DNA of 64,000 nucleotides, taken from Populus alba. Taxonomy: Eukaryota > Streptophyta > Magnoliopsida > Malpighiales > Salicaceae. Both the position numbers and the translations under genes were made by a program. The notes beneath the pieces are model-generated. The model saw only the letters and a program-made list of their open reading frames with translations. It did not search any database and had not been told where the DNA came from. This document shows, piece by piece, positions 9,270-22,310 of the stretch (positions are counted from its first letter, which is position 1; each line of letters starts with the position of its first letter). The DNA lies in NCBI RefSeq assembly GCF_005239225.2, contig NC_133287.1, forward strand, positions 7,855,493 to 7,919,492. The letters run 5' to 3'.

Positions 9270-12200
9270 TTAGGGTTTATGTTTTGAGCGATCATGAATC
9301 TCAGCTTCAACACGCTTGATTTCATCATCCAAATCCTTTAAGGTGACTTTATCTTTGTTAACAGTATCGATCATCAAGCTCAAAAGATGCTTCAAACATG
9401 AAAGATACTCGGTCTTTACTTTAGGGGAATCAGAAATTAACTTCTCAGCTTCAAACTGCATAAAAATTAAAACGTCTGGCCTAAGTTAGTATCATTTCCT
9501 CATAAGCAATCTAAGAACCCTTAACTAGATAAGAGAAACATATTCACGCAGATGTAGAGTTAAGATATAACATCTATGTATCTCTAACTTCCTGCAATAA
9601 TTGGTTGTTTCATGGAAGCCTCAGAAAAGGTTCCTATTCACAATTTTGAATCAATTAATCCAGCTAGGAAGGAATGTAGAGGATTCAAACAAAAGAAGCA
9701 AAAACGAAGACAGGTGAACTAACAACAAGAAGGCACTGGGAAACAACGGAATGTTCAAAAAAGAAAAAGGCCAATGTTTAGAAGTTAAAAAGCGACGTGC
9801 AAAACTCGAACCTAATTGATAATTGGACATTCAAGTTTCATGTGTGAAAATGAACAAGCTTTGAAAGCTAATTTAAGCATTTAACTTACCACCATTACAA
9901 GAAATAAAACATCAGAAACATGCAAGAAGTTAGATGAAGGCCTGGAGGCCCAGGACAGTGAGCCTCACAACACTGAACAAGTGTTTTTTTTTTTTTTTTT
10001 GTTACTTTCTGCAGGCAATTCTTAGGCATTCCATAAGTTGCAGATCCCTAATATATGAATTTTGGGGAAATTCCCCACAAAGGAGATCAGTTTCACTATC
10101 AACCCAAAAATTCACCAAGTCATTGCTTATTTTAAGAACGTGTTTCATTTCATTTTCTTTCCATATGCCATCCGGGTAGGGTCTATCAAGATGATAACAT
10201 ATCCCAAATTGAGATTTGGAATTGAAATCAGATTTTGCAAAAAAGGTAACAAAATAAATAACCATTAAATTTCACATGACATTCCTTAGTTCTTTATCAG
10301 GTTAATGCTATTGATATTTCCTGTTGATATTGGGCTAGCTTCCTACTTGGAAGTAGAGTAACGAACTCATTTCTCATCCTAACAGGTTTTAGGCCATGAT
10401 CTCTTCTTCTGCAATCATTAGTTTTGGTATACAAGAACAATGATTCCTACCCGGCCTACCACGCTGGACACAATTGAATTAAAGTCATATCTTTGGCAAC
10501 AGCATCTGGATTAACTTGCACACATGAAACTGGCCGCACAGACAATAAAGAAAAGGACAGAAACCAAGCAGATCTCAAAGGTTTTAAAAAAACCAAATGC
10601 TAGACATCCACAACTTCACAAAAGTTGAATCTCCCATGAATTGCAAAACATACCTCTTTGTAAGATGAAATGCATTGCAAAAGGACATTTTCGGCTTCAA
10701 CATAGGGTAAATGCTCTCCCTGTTTTACAAATTAAGCAAAAGGTAGTTTAGCAAAGTGAAATAAATTAATTAGACAAGGAAATTTGAGGAAAATAAATTA
10801 GAAGCAGCAGACTTTAGGATTTAATTATGAGCTCGAAGAATTAGATTTCTAGTATTGCTTCAAGTATTTTCATCTTCCACTGTTCATTCAAGGACATCAT
10901 GTTTCCCAATTTAAGATACTAAGATGCAAAAAAAAATGCTTCAGTATAAAATTAGCTTGTGGAAAATTATATCGGAAGAAATTTTTTTGTATCATCAAAA
11001 GAATCAGGTTCGTGAAAAGTTGAACACCATAGCTCTTCCTATATGTTTGGAGATTCACTGGAGGTGAACACCTTATTGTGAGATGTTTACAGGTTTCATT
11101 ATACTGGTGGTCAGGGATGACCAAAGATTCCCAAGCTCTACAAGGATTAAAGGTGGATTATAAAGAGCATTGAAATATTCTTTCTTACAAAATAATCATA
11201 ACCGCTCGTTTAACCAATCTGGTTCTTTGTTCTCAAGTAAGGAAATATGACACGTAAGAAAAAATGAATAGCATAAAGTCAACCAAAAAGCAAAATTTGG
11301 AGGACAAAGAACTTCTAGTTTAGGACTAAAGTGCGAACTTATTTTGTTTGTTGTTCAAGAGTTTGGGTAATGCTGCAGGAAATTCTAGTCGAGATCTACA
11401 CAAAAATCAATTTCCACTGAGGGTGGAATTGAGGGAAGAAAGCTGGGATCTTTTAAATTAAAAAATATGGAGACAAAAAGGCATATGGGACGCACCATAA
11501 CATCAATATGAATCCAAATAGACACATTATTTCTATATCTTTTTTAGAATTATTTGACACTTCATAGCATAGATCCCGGTAATTTAACTTCACAAGCATA
11601 TTATCTTTGATAGTAAATGTACCATACTATATGAAAGATGTAGAAAAAAGGGGGGGAAATGCGCCTTGTTAATAGGCACTTTCTGTGCAACAGGGTGCTC
11701 AAGGGGGAAGAGAAACAGAAAAACAGAAAATTGCACAGGACAGCATGCATCATTGATGGCAGTTTAGGCGTGCTTGCATCTACTTTATGAGAACCCTACC
11801 AAAAATTAACACTAAGAATTGAGCATCTATTTGTATGTTGTGTCTTTTCAGGTGCAACTTAAAAATAACTTTTGAAATGGAACTGCTACGCTTTTATATG
11901 TTATAGAAAGTAACAGAACAACCCTTTTTAACATCACATCAATATCCAACAATTCTGAGTAAGTTTGTATTCTGCAGTAAAAATAAAGGAGAAACTTCAA
12001 AATTTCATCATTAACCAATGGGAATTTTTAAGACTGACCTGTGACTCCAGTAACTCTTGTTTTGTAGTCTCCACAAGTCCAAGAGTATCCAGTGATTGCA
12101 ACTGCAAGCAAAATGAAATTTCCTGTTGTTTCCATTTTGAACAACTAGATTCTAGCCACAATGTGCAATATGTCACAAGATAACTCATAAAGTTAACATG

Positions 12201-15200
12201 AATTAAGAATTCAAAATGATTCACCCCGAGCTATTTTGTCTTACATTTTAGATGTTCGAGGTAACAGATCATAATTTATCCTTTCAATAAATGCAACAAA
12301 ATGTTCTCAAGACTTTCAGAGGAAGAAGAGAAACTGGAGATCACGATCCAGGGTTTGATTGCTAAAAAAGAGGATTGATCACAAAAACTCAGTTGCTTCA
12401 GTGCTATCTTTCAAATTTGAATGATTACTTAATTAGCCTTTCTTCTTTGATCGTGGATACAGGTTCGCTGCATAATTTTGGAATGTCTTCTCCAAATTCT
12501 CTTTCAATTTTGTATTTTATTTTTTAGAAATAAAGTGCCTGTCATCGACAGAAACTTGTAGTCGGTGGAAGAGAGGAAATAAACGCTACCTCTTGATCTT
12601 GACAAGTGAACTGGAATGAATAAAAAACAAGATTTTGAAAAGCAAGAGCAAAACTCGAAATGAAATTGGGTGACAATAAAAACAAAGAAAGGCTCAATGC
12701 TAGAGATAGAAAGAACAGAATAAAATAGGAAACATGAAAGCAAAAACAACGAAGTTCAAAAAAACATAGGGTCAATAACTTAAACAGTTTCACAATTTGA
12801 TAAAGGCCAGCATTTCTCAAGTTCATGAGATGACTCTTCTTTTACATATAACTTCACTTGAGATGAATTTTAAAAATTTCCAGAATGTCACCTCTAAATT
12901 CAAACATTATATTAAACCATGCCAGAATCCACAATTGCTTACAAAACAGTTCCCTTTGATGCACCTCATACTTACGTTTCTACAGAGATGATAATCAAGG
13001 GAAGTAAACTAGGACAGAAATTACAATGGCCCCACATATACTGTGATGGAATGACCAGAGAGTACCCCACTACCCTGGTGGTCAACACAGAACCAGATTT
13101 TCATGTGTCTTGGTGAGATCTTATAAATAAAATAAATTAAAAATAAAAATAAAATAGACATTAATAGTATTTTCATGCATCTTGGTGAGATCTTAACAAT
13201 ACAATAAAGTAAAAATAAAAATAGACATTAATAGCAATGCCACGAGATGATTCTTGTAGGTTATGAATATATGATTTTCGTTCTTCATTATCTAGAGAAA
13301 GCAGTTCCTCGGGGGACAAATTAATAGAAACTCCAATATAATCACTCTGAGTTCAAAGTTTTCACTTTCCATAATTCATGAAGAAGTATGATACCCAGTT
13401 TGGCACAATTTTGGTCTGTGAGTGCAATAGAGAAAGTACAAAATAAAAACAAACTTTAATTATATGTAAACCTTCAGCTACATTATTAAAAGAAGTAACA
13501 AATCATAATAACTTTAAACAAGGATGTTTGATCAATATCAAAGAACAAGAACATTAGCTCTTGTATGACAACATTTTCCTTGACTAAGCATGCAAGCATT
13601 CAGAATGAGAGGAACTGACCATTATGACCACTGCCGCATGCCCCTCTCTTTTCATTTCAGATGCACCTTTCTTCTGCTTTTTCCCTTTTTGCGTTCTCAA
13701 TTTATTTAAGACTTGGCGTGCTATCCTATCATGGAAGATAATTGCATATGACTGATCTGTAAGAACCTACAATGCTTGGAGATGATACTAATAGAAGTTA
13801 CATTAGCAAAGCCAAATTAAGTTATTCCAATCTCAAATCTGATAAAGTTTGAAGGACCCATGTAATCATTAAAGTTTGCAGGATTATATGCCAAGTAATT
13901 GAACTGGAAAAATTACTGGAACACAAGCTGAACAAGGGAATACATATGTTTCTTTTTTAGATTATAAATATAACAAATAACACTCGGAAGTAGTATAAAC
14001 ATGCATGTACAGAATAAGTCAACTAAATGTGTACATCACCCTAGATTGTCAAACCACATTGTTTATCAAAAAGAAATATTGAATGATTTGGTTAAGTCTT
14101 ATATCATCAACTCAAACACACCCCACCCCGTAAGGAACTATCTAGGAGTTTCCCAATGTATACCTATTCCAGTAGATTGCTATGTAAGAAGGCACATTTC
14201 TATCTAATTTCAACAAAGGCTAACCATCAACAACAAAACAACAAAATAAAGCAACTTTATTGAATTAAGATGAGAGAAATTTAGCAGTTGTATTGAATTA
14301 AGATGAGAGAAATTTTGAAAATAGTCGTCCTTAAATGTCTGCATGTGACCTTTAGCAATGGGTTTTAAACTTCTCAATCAACAAACGCATTCCACATTAG
14401 GACAATATCCAGAAAAAAAAAGTAGTTTATTGTTCAAACCAGATTGAGAAGCCCCAAGGTTGCTTGTTTGTTGTGCTTGCTTCAAATTGAAATCTAAAGT
14501 GGTATCTACCACGTCCCATGTTTATTAACCATGATTAAATAGAGAAACACTGAAGTACATAAATGAAAAAACATGATCTAAGATTGGAAGCAAAGAAAAA
14601 AATAAACATATGACAATGTTCACATTGACAGGGCATTCTCAAATCATATGAGTACTGTTTGTCCGAGTACTTTTCTATAGAATAAGGCAAACCTTGTAGT
14701 ACTGTGCAAAAGATCTTTTGCCTTGTCAAGCTCAGCAATTGCTTCAGAGATATTTATCTTTCTCAGCCGATTTGAATTCAACATTGCAACCCTTGCAATA
14801 TGAAGCAGATTTGCAGCAATCTGTCCACAAAGAACAGAAGCAAGTCATGTACAAAACACATGCAAGCTAAATTTCATTATCATAAAGTAGTGAAAAATAA
14901 AAGCACATCCTTTGGTTAAGATTACTCATCCAAATGATGTCAACTCCTTTTTTTTTCCTTATAATTTATGAGTTGAATGTGTCAGAATGATAAACCTGAA
15001 TGTGATCTTCGGGAAGCAAGGACTTCCGAGCCTCAAGACACCTGCAATCAAAAGTTATAAGATATAATTTAATTTGTGTTGCCAACAATCACATCTTTTG
15101 TTCTACAGTTATCCTAATCATTTTTCTCACCTTTCAAGTAGTTCTTTTGCTTCTTTTATCTTCTCAATTGACTGTAGGGTTAGGGCCAGCCTTTCAGCTA

Positions 15201-18200
15201 CTATTACTGTGTCCATGGAATTCCATCCCTGAATTAGAAGGTAGCTATCACATCAGGAGCTAATGATGACATCACAGAATCATCAGAATTTAAAGGAAGA
15301 AAGATGCACCTCATTTTAATAGTTAGTTAGATTCGTGACCAACAGGGTTTTTCCTTGCAAAATCTTGAAGGTCTCAAGGATGGGATGTCATTGCAAAATT
15401 TTAATCTTCTATAACAAAATCCTTACAAGAAAAGGTGCTAATAGGATGTGCACACAAGTATATGACTTTCTTTCAAATGTATTGCATGGACAAGCTCCTA
15501 CCATAATAATCTTTCTAAACTTAGTCCAATATTTCTCTTCCTGGTTTCCTTTAGCCAACTTTTCATGGAAGGCCAAGTACCCTATGGTCATAGCATTTTT
15601 ATTTAGTCTGCAGTCCTCACCAAGATAACACTGCTATTTGTTGCAGATAAGAAGGCCTAAAATGGCAGGCTCCGGATGCTTGTGGATGTGTGCTAACAGC
15701 ATAAAAGACCTGGGTCATCTATTCCTGAATTGTTCAGTCGCCAGGAGCTCTGGCTGGCCCATGTTTTTCTCAACCTTGGAAAATTGTGCGTGTCCTTTCT
15801 GGAAGACTTGCTTTTGACACAGCACAAAGGATTTGGGAAATCCAAAGCAAAAACATGCAATGTTTGCAGGTCCATTGGTTTGACACCTCTAAAATGTTCA
15901 AGATTAAGAAATTATCTCACCTTTTGATCCAAGAGAATAATTTTCTTAGCTTCTTGATGGTGCTTTGATACAGGTGTTGCCTTTGATAAATCCAAAGACA
16001 GCAAGAGAATAATTTTTATTGCACTGTTACTCTAGTTTCGTTTGGCTTTCTTTCCCTTAGTACCACGGAAGGATGACATGTTCTCCAGTTATGTAATCCT
16101 TTTCACCCTTCTTATTCTCTATTTTGGGATAAAAATAAAAAAAGACATGTAAGGAGATGAAACCCCAGTACAACAGGTACATGAGCTAAAACAAATGCAT
16201 GGCCTGGGAAGCAAAGCATCCATGAGCTCCATAAAGGGCCAAAGCAACAAGTTTATACCAAGGAAAAACAAGATACCAAGTGCCAGGGGGAATGGGCAAA
16301 GAAATTTCTATTCCACTAGTTAAAATGGAAGCTTAAAGATAAGCTATAAACCAATGCAATGAAGAAGAAATGGACAAATATCACAGTAGATGAAGACCAG
16401 AATGATATATTTCAGCTGCATTTGCTAGCTTCAACAAAGCATGTTGCAACTCAACACATTATCGGGAATTAAGGGAACTAAATCAGTAAGAACAAGACGT
16501 GGAAAAAAAATGGAGCAGAACAGCATCCTGAGAGAATTATTTAGAAGAAAGAAAGCAAACAATGAACAATTTAACATCAAAAAATTTGAAAAACTATATT
16601 GCACCTTTGATAGTTCCATAATCTGCAGCACCTTCCTTTGTACATCCTCGGCTTCAGCAAGACGATTGGATTTTAGATACATCTGGAAAAGAAAAGAGAA
16701 TATAAGTAAACTATACAAGAAGGTTGAAAAATGCAGTAGTCACACAAAAGGATAGTGTGGTAGAAACAATAAACCTATTTGCATGTGGTAAAAAATACTG
16801 CATAAGTTGAACTTGAAAGACATGGTACAGCAAAATGAATTAATCTTTTAATCACAAAGGCTAACATGATAGAAAAATCTACTATATGTATATCAAAAGG
16901 AACCCCACAACCTGAGAGAGAAATTGTAATCTCCTAATGCAAGTAATTGAGTCCCCCATGCCATTTTCCTGTATAATCAAAGAAGACATGGGAGCGAAAG
17001 AAATAAATTAAATAAAACAATTGCTGGAAATTCAGTACCGGGACTAATTGAGCAGCATAGTCATGCACCTCTAATATCTTAATAGATTCTTGAATGAGGG
17101 CTTCAGCATCCTTCTCTTTTCCAAGGAGATAAAGCACCTGTGACATTAATGATATATGGATCTATAAGCCAACTAAGTACACACAGAGAGAAAAAAAAAA
17201 CAAAAAGAACAGCACTGTTTAAAGAACCACAGACAAAAGGAAGCAATTTTTATTCTAAAAGACAAGGGGACGCTGCTTGAAATTTAAAATTCCTCTTTCT
17301 TCATCATAGAGTGTTCAAAACAATCTATGCTAGGCAAGTTTGTGAATCTTTTATATCCTCAATTGTATTGTGTGTTGTTAAGGACTTTTAAGTCCTAGTT
17401 GTGCTGCACTGAAGAAGACGTGTCATGCATAGCATGCCAGGATGATGGTATTTGAATTATGATCCTTCTTTTTTTTCTGTGGAAATTGGTTTCAAGGATA
17501 TAACTTATGAACTAATGTAATCTGAAACAAAATTAAAATTGAAAGAAATTAACCTTTAATTAAGTATAGTGAATGGAAGGTTAGAATATCAATAAAAATA
17601 TGCAACAACGAGTTAATTATTGTTAACCAGGTCATATACATTCTCTAAATACATGAAACCATCAACAGTGAAAAGGACAATGAGCATAATGATATTAAAA
17701 TGAGCTGACAAATAGATTTAGCACAAGCAACCATACAACATAGCTATTACCATTCCGAGATGATACAGTGTATCTGCATAATCTGTATGGTTGAGTCCTA
17801 AAACACGCCTTTTTATCTGAACAAGATAAGGTTACATTGAGCGTTACAAGTTCAAAGTTTGAGCTGATAATGGAAGAAAGAAGAAGAACAACAAATAAGA
17901 ACTTCAAAGCTAATTGAAATTTGAAAATGGATAAAAGAGAATCATGCATGCATGCTATATATGCATTTAAGTACTTGTCCGTACCTTCACAGCACGCTGC
18001 CAAAGGGAAATCAAAGGGAAGAGCACAGATCAGCAGAAATTATCAGTATGTGTAGCAGAAAAACATTAGTTGTTGACTGAAAAGAATAATCTTTGCTAGA
18101 TTAATAAAAATACTTACGATAGAAAGACAATTAAAAGGAGAGAAAAGGAAGAACAGAAATATTTAGTGCACACAACATGTACATAGTCCTCCAGAATGCT

Positions 18201-21200
18201 AGTTCCATTCAAATGCTATTTAGCAATAAAGTTTCTATGTTATTATTAAAAGTATAAAGTTATAGTGCAATCGATTATGAGTCTAATATCTGTTGCTACA
18301 GTAGATGCTCATTGAACTACCTATTTCCCTCTCTAGGAGAGGATATTCACGCAGTAAATACCAAACCACGGAACATATTTCAACAATCAAGTACCTCAAC
18401 TGAAGAAATGATAAGTTTAATGATGTAAATAACAAAGCTCTCAGTCAATTACATGGTTACAGAGTTTTTCAGAATGCACTCGATCCAGGCCAATATTTTC
18501 TTTTCACAGTCACAAAACAATAGTTCCCCTTCCTCACCATCCCGAGAAACTGGTTAATTTGTCACTACAATAATTGGTACCTTTCTTAGATGGCCAAACC
18601 AATCAACCCAAGTTTCTCTTATCTTGTGTTTTTAATTAGCATGAACTTTGACTCATATAACCAGTCACCAAATTTCATCACCTAAAAAAGGGAACCATCT
18701 ACACTCAATGAGCACTTCACTCTTCATTCCACTATGACTAAGGCGTATTAAGGATTGAATGTATTACATGCTGAAGGAAAAATATGTCCAACACAGATTT
18801 TCTTGAACTGGGTGGAATGAAAAAAAAATACTGGCAGAAATTCAGAAAATTAACCAGTAAGTGCATATGAAACTTTTGATCATAATTCATGAAACTGCAA
18901 ACAAACTAAGACAAGATATGAAAAATCCTTTTACCTCGTAGCACTTGTCAGCTTCATCCAGTTTCCGCTGCATGAGATAAAACTGCCCAAGGTTGTGAAG
19001 CGCAGCACCCACACTGTGCAATAACAGGATTATGTGATTGTGTAAGCAACAATGACACAACAATAGAGAAGTTCATTTCTTAGTTATTTACCAGGCCAAA
19101 AGCCACTAATCTATGGTCCTTGAATCAATCATAGCAAGGGACTGACTGATCTATTGTTTATATAATTAATGAACTACAAAACTATTAGCTGTCGATTCAG
19201 ATGCAACTCTAACCATTAGCACCATGTTTGCTTGGGTGGAAAGGAGAAAGATTGGAGGCGAGAGAAGAGATACTAACACCATTTGGTTGGGCCAGAGTAT
19301 ACCCACAGATGGAACAAATGAATCCATTACTTTCTTCCATTCTCACATTTTTTAGTCCTAAATTGGAAGGATTGCCGGTGCATTCATGAGCTGAGGAGGC
19401 TTTTTCTTATTTTAACACTCATTTAATCTTCCCCACTCTCCTTCTGTTCTTTTCCTTGCTAACCAAAAGGGACAGCTAGAAGAATGGGATCACTTTTCCA
19501 TCTCTCTTCATTCTTCCTTCTTACCCCAATCCACCCTCTCCTTATTTTATCCTTGCTAAATAACATTCTGCAAATTCCAGTCATAGTTGAAGAGAGAGGC
19601 AAGAACTGGATGAATGGAAGGTGTGCTGCACCAATATAGATATCATAGTATGGGCCTAAATGTCTATATATGATCATCGCCTCCCAATTTGGTTGGCTAC
19701 CATAACTGAAATGAAAAAAATCATAATGTGTGCATAAATACCTGTCTAGTTTTATCCTGTATTCACTACATTGATAGTCTTCAATTCCTTCTTAAATTTT
19801 ATTATAGTTTTAATTCTTAGTGATGTTGATCAAATACAAAGACTGTTGCTTAAGAAGCTAAATATAAAGGTAATCAAGCATTGCAAGAGATTCAAGGGAG
19901 TTCACTATGTACAATAATTAAAAATGATATAGAGAATTGCTTGTCTTACTTCCCAAATAATAACATTATACCGGATGTCTTCTGGCCCAAATGATTCCTC
20001 CAGAATTTTGATGGCCTCCCAATACAAAGGTTCTGCTTTATCAAATTGCTTCTGAACTCTAAATAGCTCTGCCTGAAACAAAAGCAAGTTGAAACAATGG
20101 CTTCTTACATGCAACATATTCCATAATTTGTTTAACTTTTCCAATTAGTGACTAACTTGACAGCAGAAACAATTCTGATCACTATCAACTTATATTAGCC
20201 TGATTATTGACATATTGAAAACAAAATGATATTTCTTCTTCTTAATAATAAGAAACAAAGAAAGAAAAACTGTGACCTAGACGAGAATTATAAAAGAAAA
20301 AAAACAGAACTCTAGTGAAGGAGTGCACAAACAGTGGCATTTCCAAAAGTTTAATCTACAATCTAATTCACTGCAATTTTCAAACTAGATTTAATAAAAG
20401 AACAACTACACTAAAACCACCTCTACGTCATTGAAAGCATCTAAACAGTAAGCTTACCAAGTTGTTGCAAGATGAGGCAACATGAGGATCCTTCTCCCCG
20501 AAACCCTCTTTTGCTTCTTGTAGAGCAGAAAAGAAGAACTTTTCAGCTTGATCCAATTTCCCCTGTTCAGATCACAGACCAGATTTGATTAAATTATGGG
20601 TTACGATATCAAATGAAAGAAATGAAAGAACCATGGCAGATAGCAAAACATGCTTGCCTGCAGGAAGACTTCCCTCCCTTTATCAGAAAAAAGCCTCCAT
20701 TTTGCTGTATGTTCATTGGATATTACAGAACCATCCTCAATTTTGCGAAACCCAAACATGCTATCTGTATCTAAATCATTTTGTGAACTGCTCTCACGAG
20801 GCTCGTCTGCCAAGACAGGGTTGGCATTTATCCCAAGAATTATTGCTGCAAACATGTCAGCACCATTGCCAATGTGTCATAGACTTCATCCAATCACCAA
20901 ATAAAATTAACTTACAAAACCCCAAAGTGCCATTTTCTAGTAAATTTTATTTGCACCACATTTAGAGACCATTTGTCTTTATGGTAACTTTAGCTTTTTT
21001 CCCAATCATGGAGAAAAAATTGTTTGGTTAGCCAACTAACTTCTGCTTTTTGCACTGGGCTCTACATATAATTGTGTTTCAAACCTTGGTTTTGTAGAAG
21101 CCAAAATAACTTGTTTTTCATTTGTAATGACCTGTTTTTCATTTATTTTACATGTAAAAATCAATATCACAATAGTTTTAACCAAACACATTTTTTAAAA

Positions 21201-22310
21201 CCAGCTTTTTTAAAACTGCAGTCACAAAAGCTACTTAACACATGATTGTCAATCACATCAAAAAATCATTAACAACTAGAAATGCTATTACATTGAACTG
21301 CAAAATCAAATAGCCAAAAGCCCAGTAAGACAGAAGTTACCAGCTTGTCCAGCGAGAACAGTCCATAGATAACAATCCCTAGAGTTCATCCTCCAACTAG
21401 GCCCTCCAAAACCATATTTGTAGGAACATTTTGTTTTACCTGAAAGAACATTACAAGGATGGTAAGGACTGCAAAAGTTATTGACTGCAAAGTTTAGCTG
21501 ATATATTTATTTATAACATGCTATCAAACAAAATACTTCAGAGGTTGAAATAGTTTAAATGCCATCAGCAAGAGTTCATAACAATGCTAGCTAGGCTTAA
21601 CAGGGTATATTTTGCTCTAAACCAACGAAACAAAGAATGGAGAGGTCTGTCTTATTCTATATGTGACAACTGCACAATAGAACAATTTAGCATAACACCC
21701 TCTTCCTTGGTAAGTTTTTCTCTCTTTTATCATAAAAAATGTGATAAAGCAAATGAATTCGACACTAGCGTCTAACAAATGTAAGCAATACCACTTAAAA
21801 ACTGTAGTGAAGTCATAAACCATATCAAAAACAAAATATTAAAAGCGAAATTCATAAACTTTAGACATGACAATTGACAATACGCAAGTCAAAAAATTGG
21901 CACAAAGCCAACAACAGGAATTAAGGCTTAAATTTCATAATTCACCATTATTCCCATCGGTACAATGATTCTATATTTCTTTCAATAACTATGAACACTA
22001 AATTACCAATCTTTATTGCATCCAAGCATCAAAGAATTAAACTTTCACCAAAAGAAGAAAAGGTTGATAAAAACAGCATTGACCCATTATTCAAAACCAT
22101 GAGATTCTCGGCTAGAAAGTGAGTTTAGAAATCAAAAGCATCACAGTGAGACTGGACAAGAAAAAAAAATGTTAAAAACACAAGAAAATACATACTGGAG
22201 AGTGAATTGGGCAAGGCATTGCTTGTTGTAATTTCACTAGAAGAAGATAATCTCTGAGGAGGAAAATGGGTTCTCCTCAGAAACTTAGCTGCCAGCTGTC
22301 TCATATGCAT
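9270..22310 (-). CDS. Kinesin-light-chain-like TPR protein, 563 aa, 18 exons, probably organelle-targeted
   Basis: Exons (minus strand, high to low): 22310-22196, 21439-21341, 20845-20658, 20562-20458, 20072-19972, 19013-18935, 17996-17985, 17816-17751, 17137-17039, 16968-16912, 16682-16605, 15228-15131, 15041-14996, 14820-14693, 13725-13620, 12101-12039, 10719-10654, 9455-9270. All phases join into 564 codons including the stop. Residues 1-60 are rich in Arg, Ser and Thr with no acidic residue until Glu26. A hydrophobic stretch follows at 63-84, ending VLA before DEP, which suggests an organelle transit sequence with a cleavable or membrane segment. Residues 120-290 hold TPR units of kinesin-light-chain type (GKLDQAEKFFFSALQEA, KQFDKAEPLYWEAIKILEE, AALHNLGQFYLMQRKLDEAD, ADTLYHLGMVLYLLGKEKDAE). 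More TPR-like helices run to about 500, and the end is a charged helix. It is not a kinesin motor subunit. TPR arrays bind protein partners; the partner is unknown. Intron 3 is GC-AG and exon 7 is only 12 nt. Confidence 0.85.
15545..15817 (+). pseudogene. LINE reverse-transcriptase C-terminal (zf-RVT) fragment in an intron
   Basis: In one plus-strand frame the text reads FPLANFSWKAKYPMVIAF, a stop, then LLQIRRPKMAGSGCLWMC, KDLGHLFLNCSVARSSGW and PMFFSTLE. The order W-K-P, RRP-K-A, C..C, HLF-N-C and W is that of the zinc-binding zf-RVT segment at the end of plant LINE-type reverse transcriptases. One internal stop and changed residues show it is dead. It lies antisense in intron 11 of the TPR gene (between the exons at 15228 and 16682). 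No upstream reverse-transcriptase core was recognised, consistent with 5'-truncated LINE insertion. Confidence 0.6.
20985..21245. mobile_element. MITE-like element in intron 2 of the TPR gene
   Basis: The sequence includes AATATCACAATAGTTTTAA followed by CCAAACACATTTTTTAAAA, the reverse of a TTTGG-type end as seen in the element at 60429-61100, plus GCAGTCACAAAAGCTACTT. There is no coding capacity. The ends are not sharply defined, so the limits are approximate. Confidence 0.4.

Noticed and set aside
12797..13116. Plus-strand frames inside the TPR gene
   Set aside because: They lie in an intron on the opposite strand and show no protein similarity by eye.
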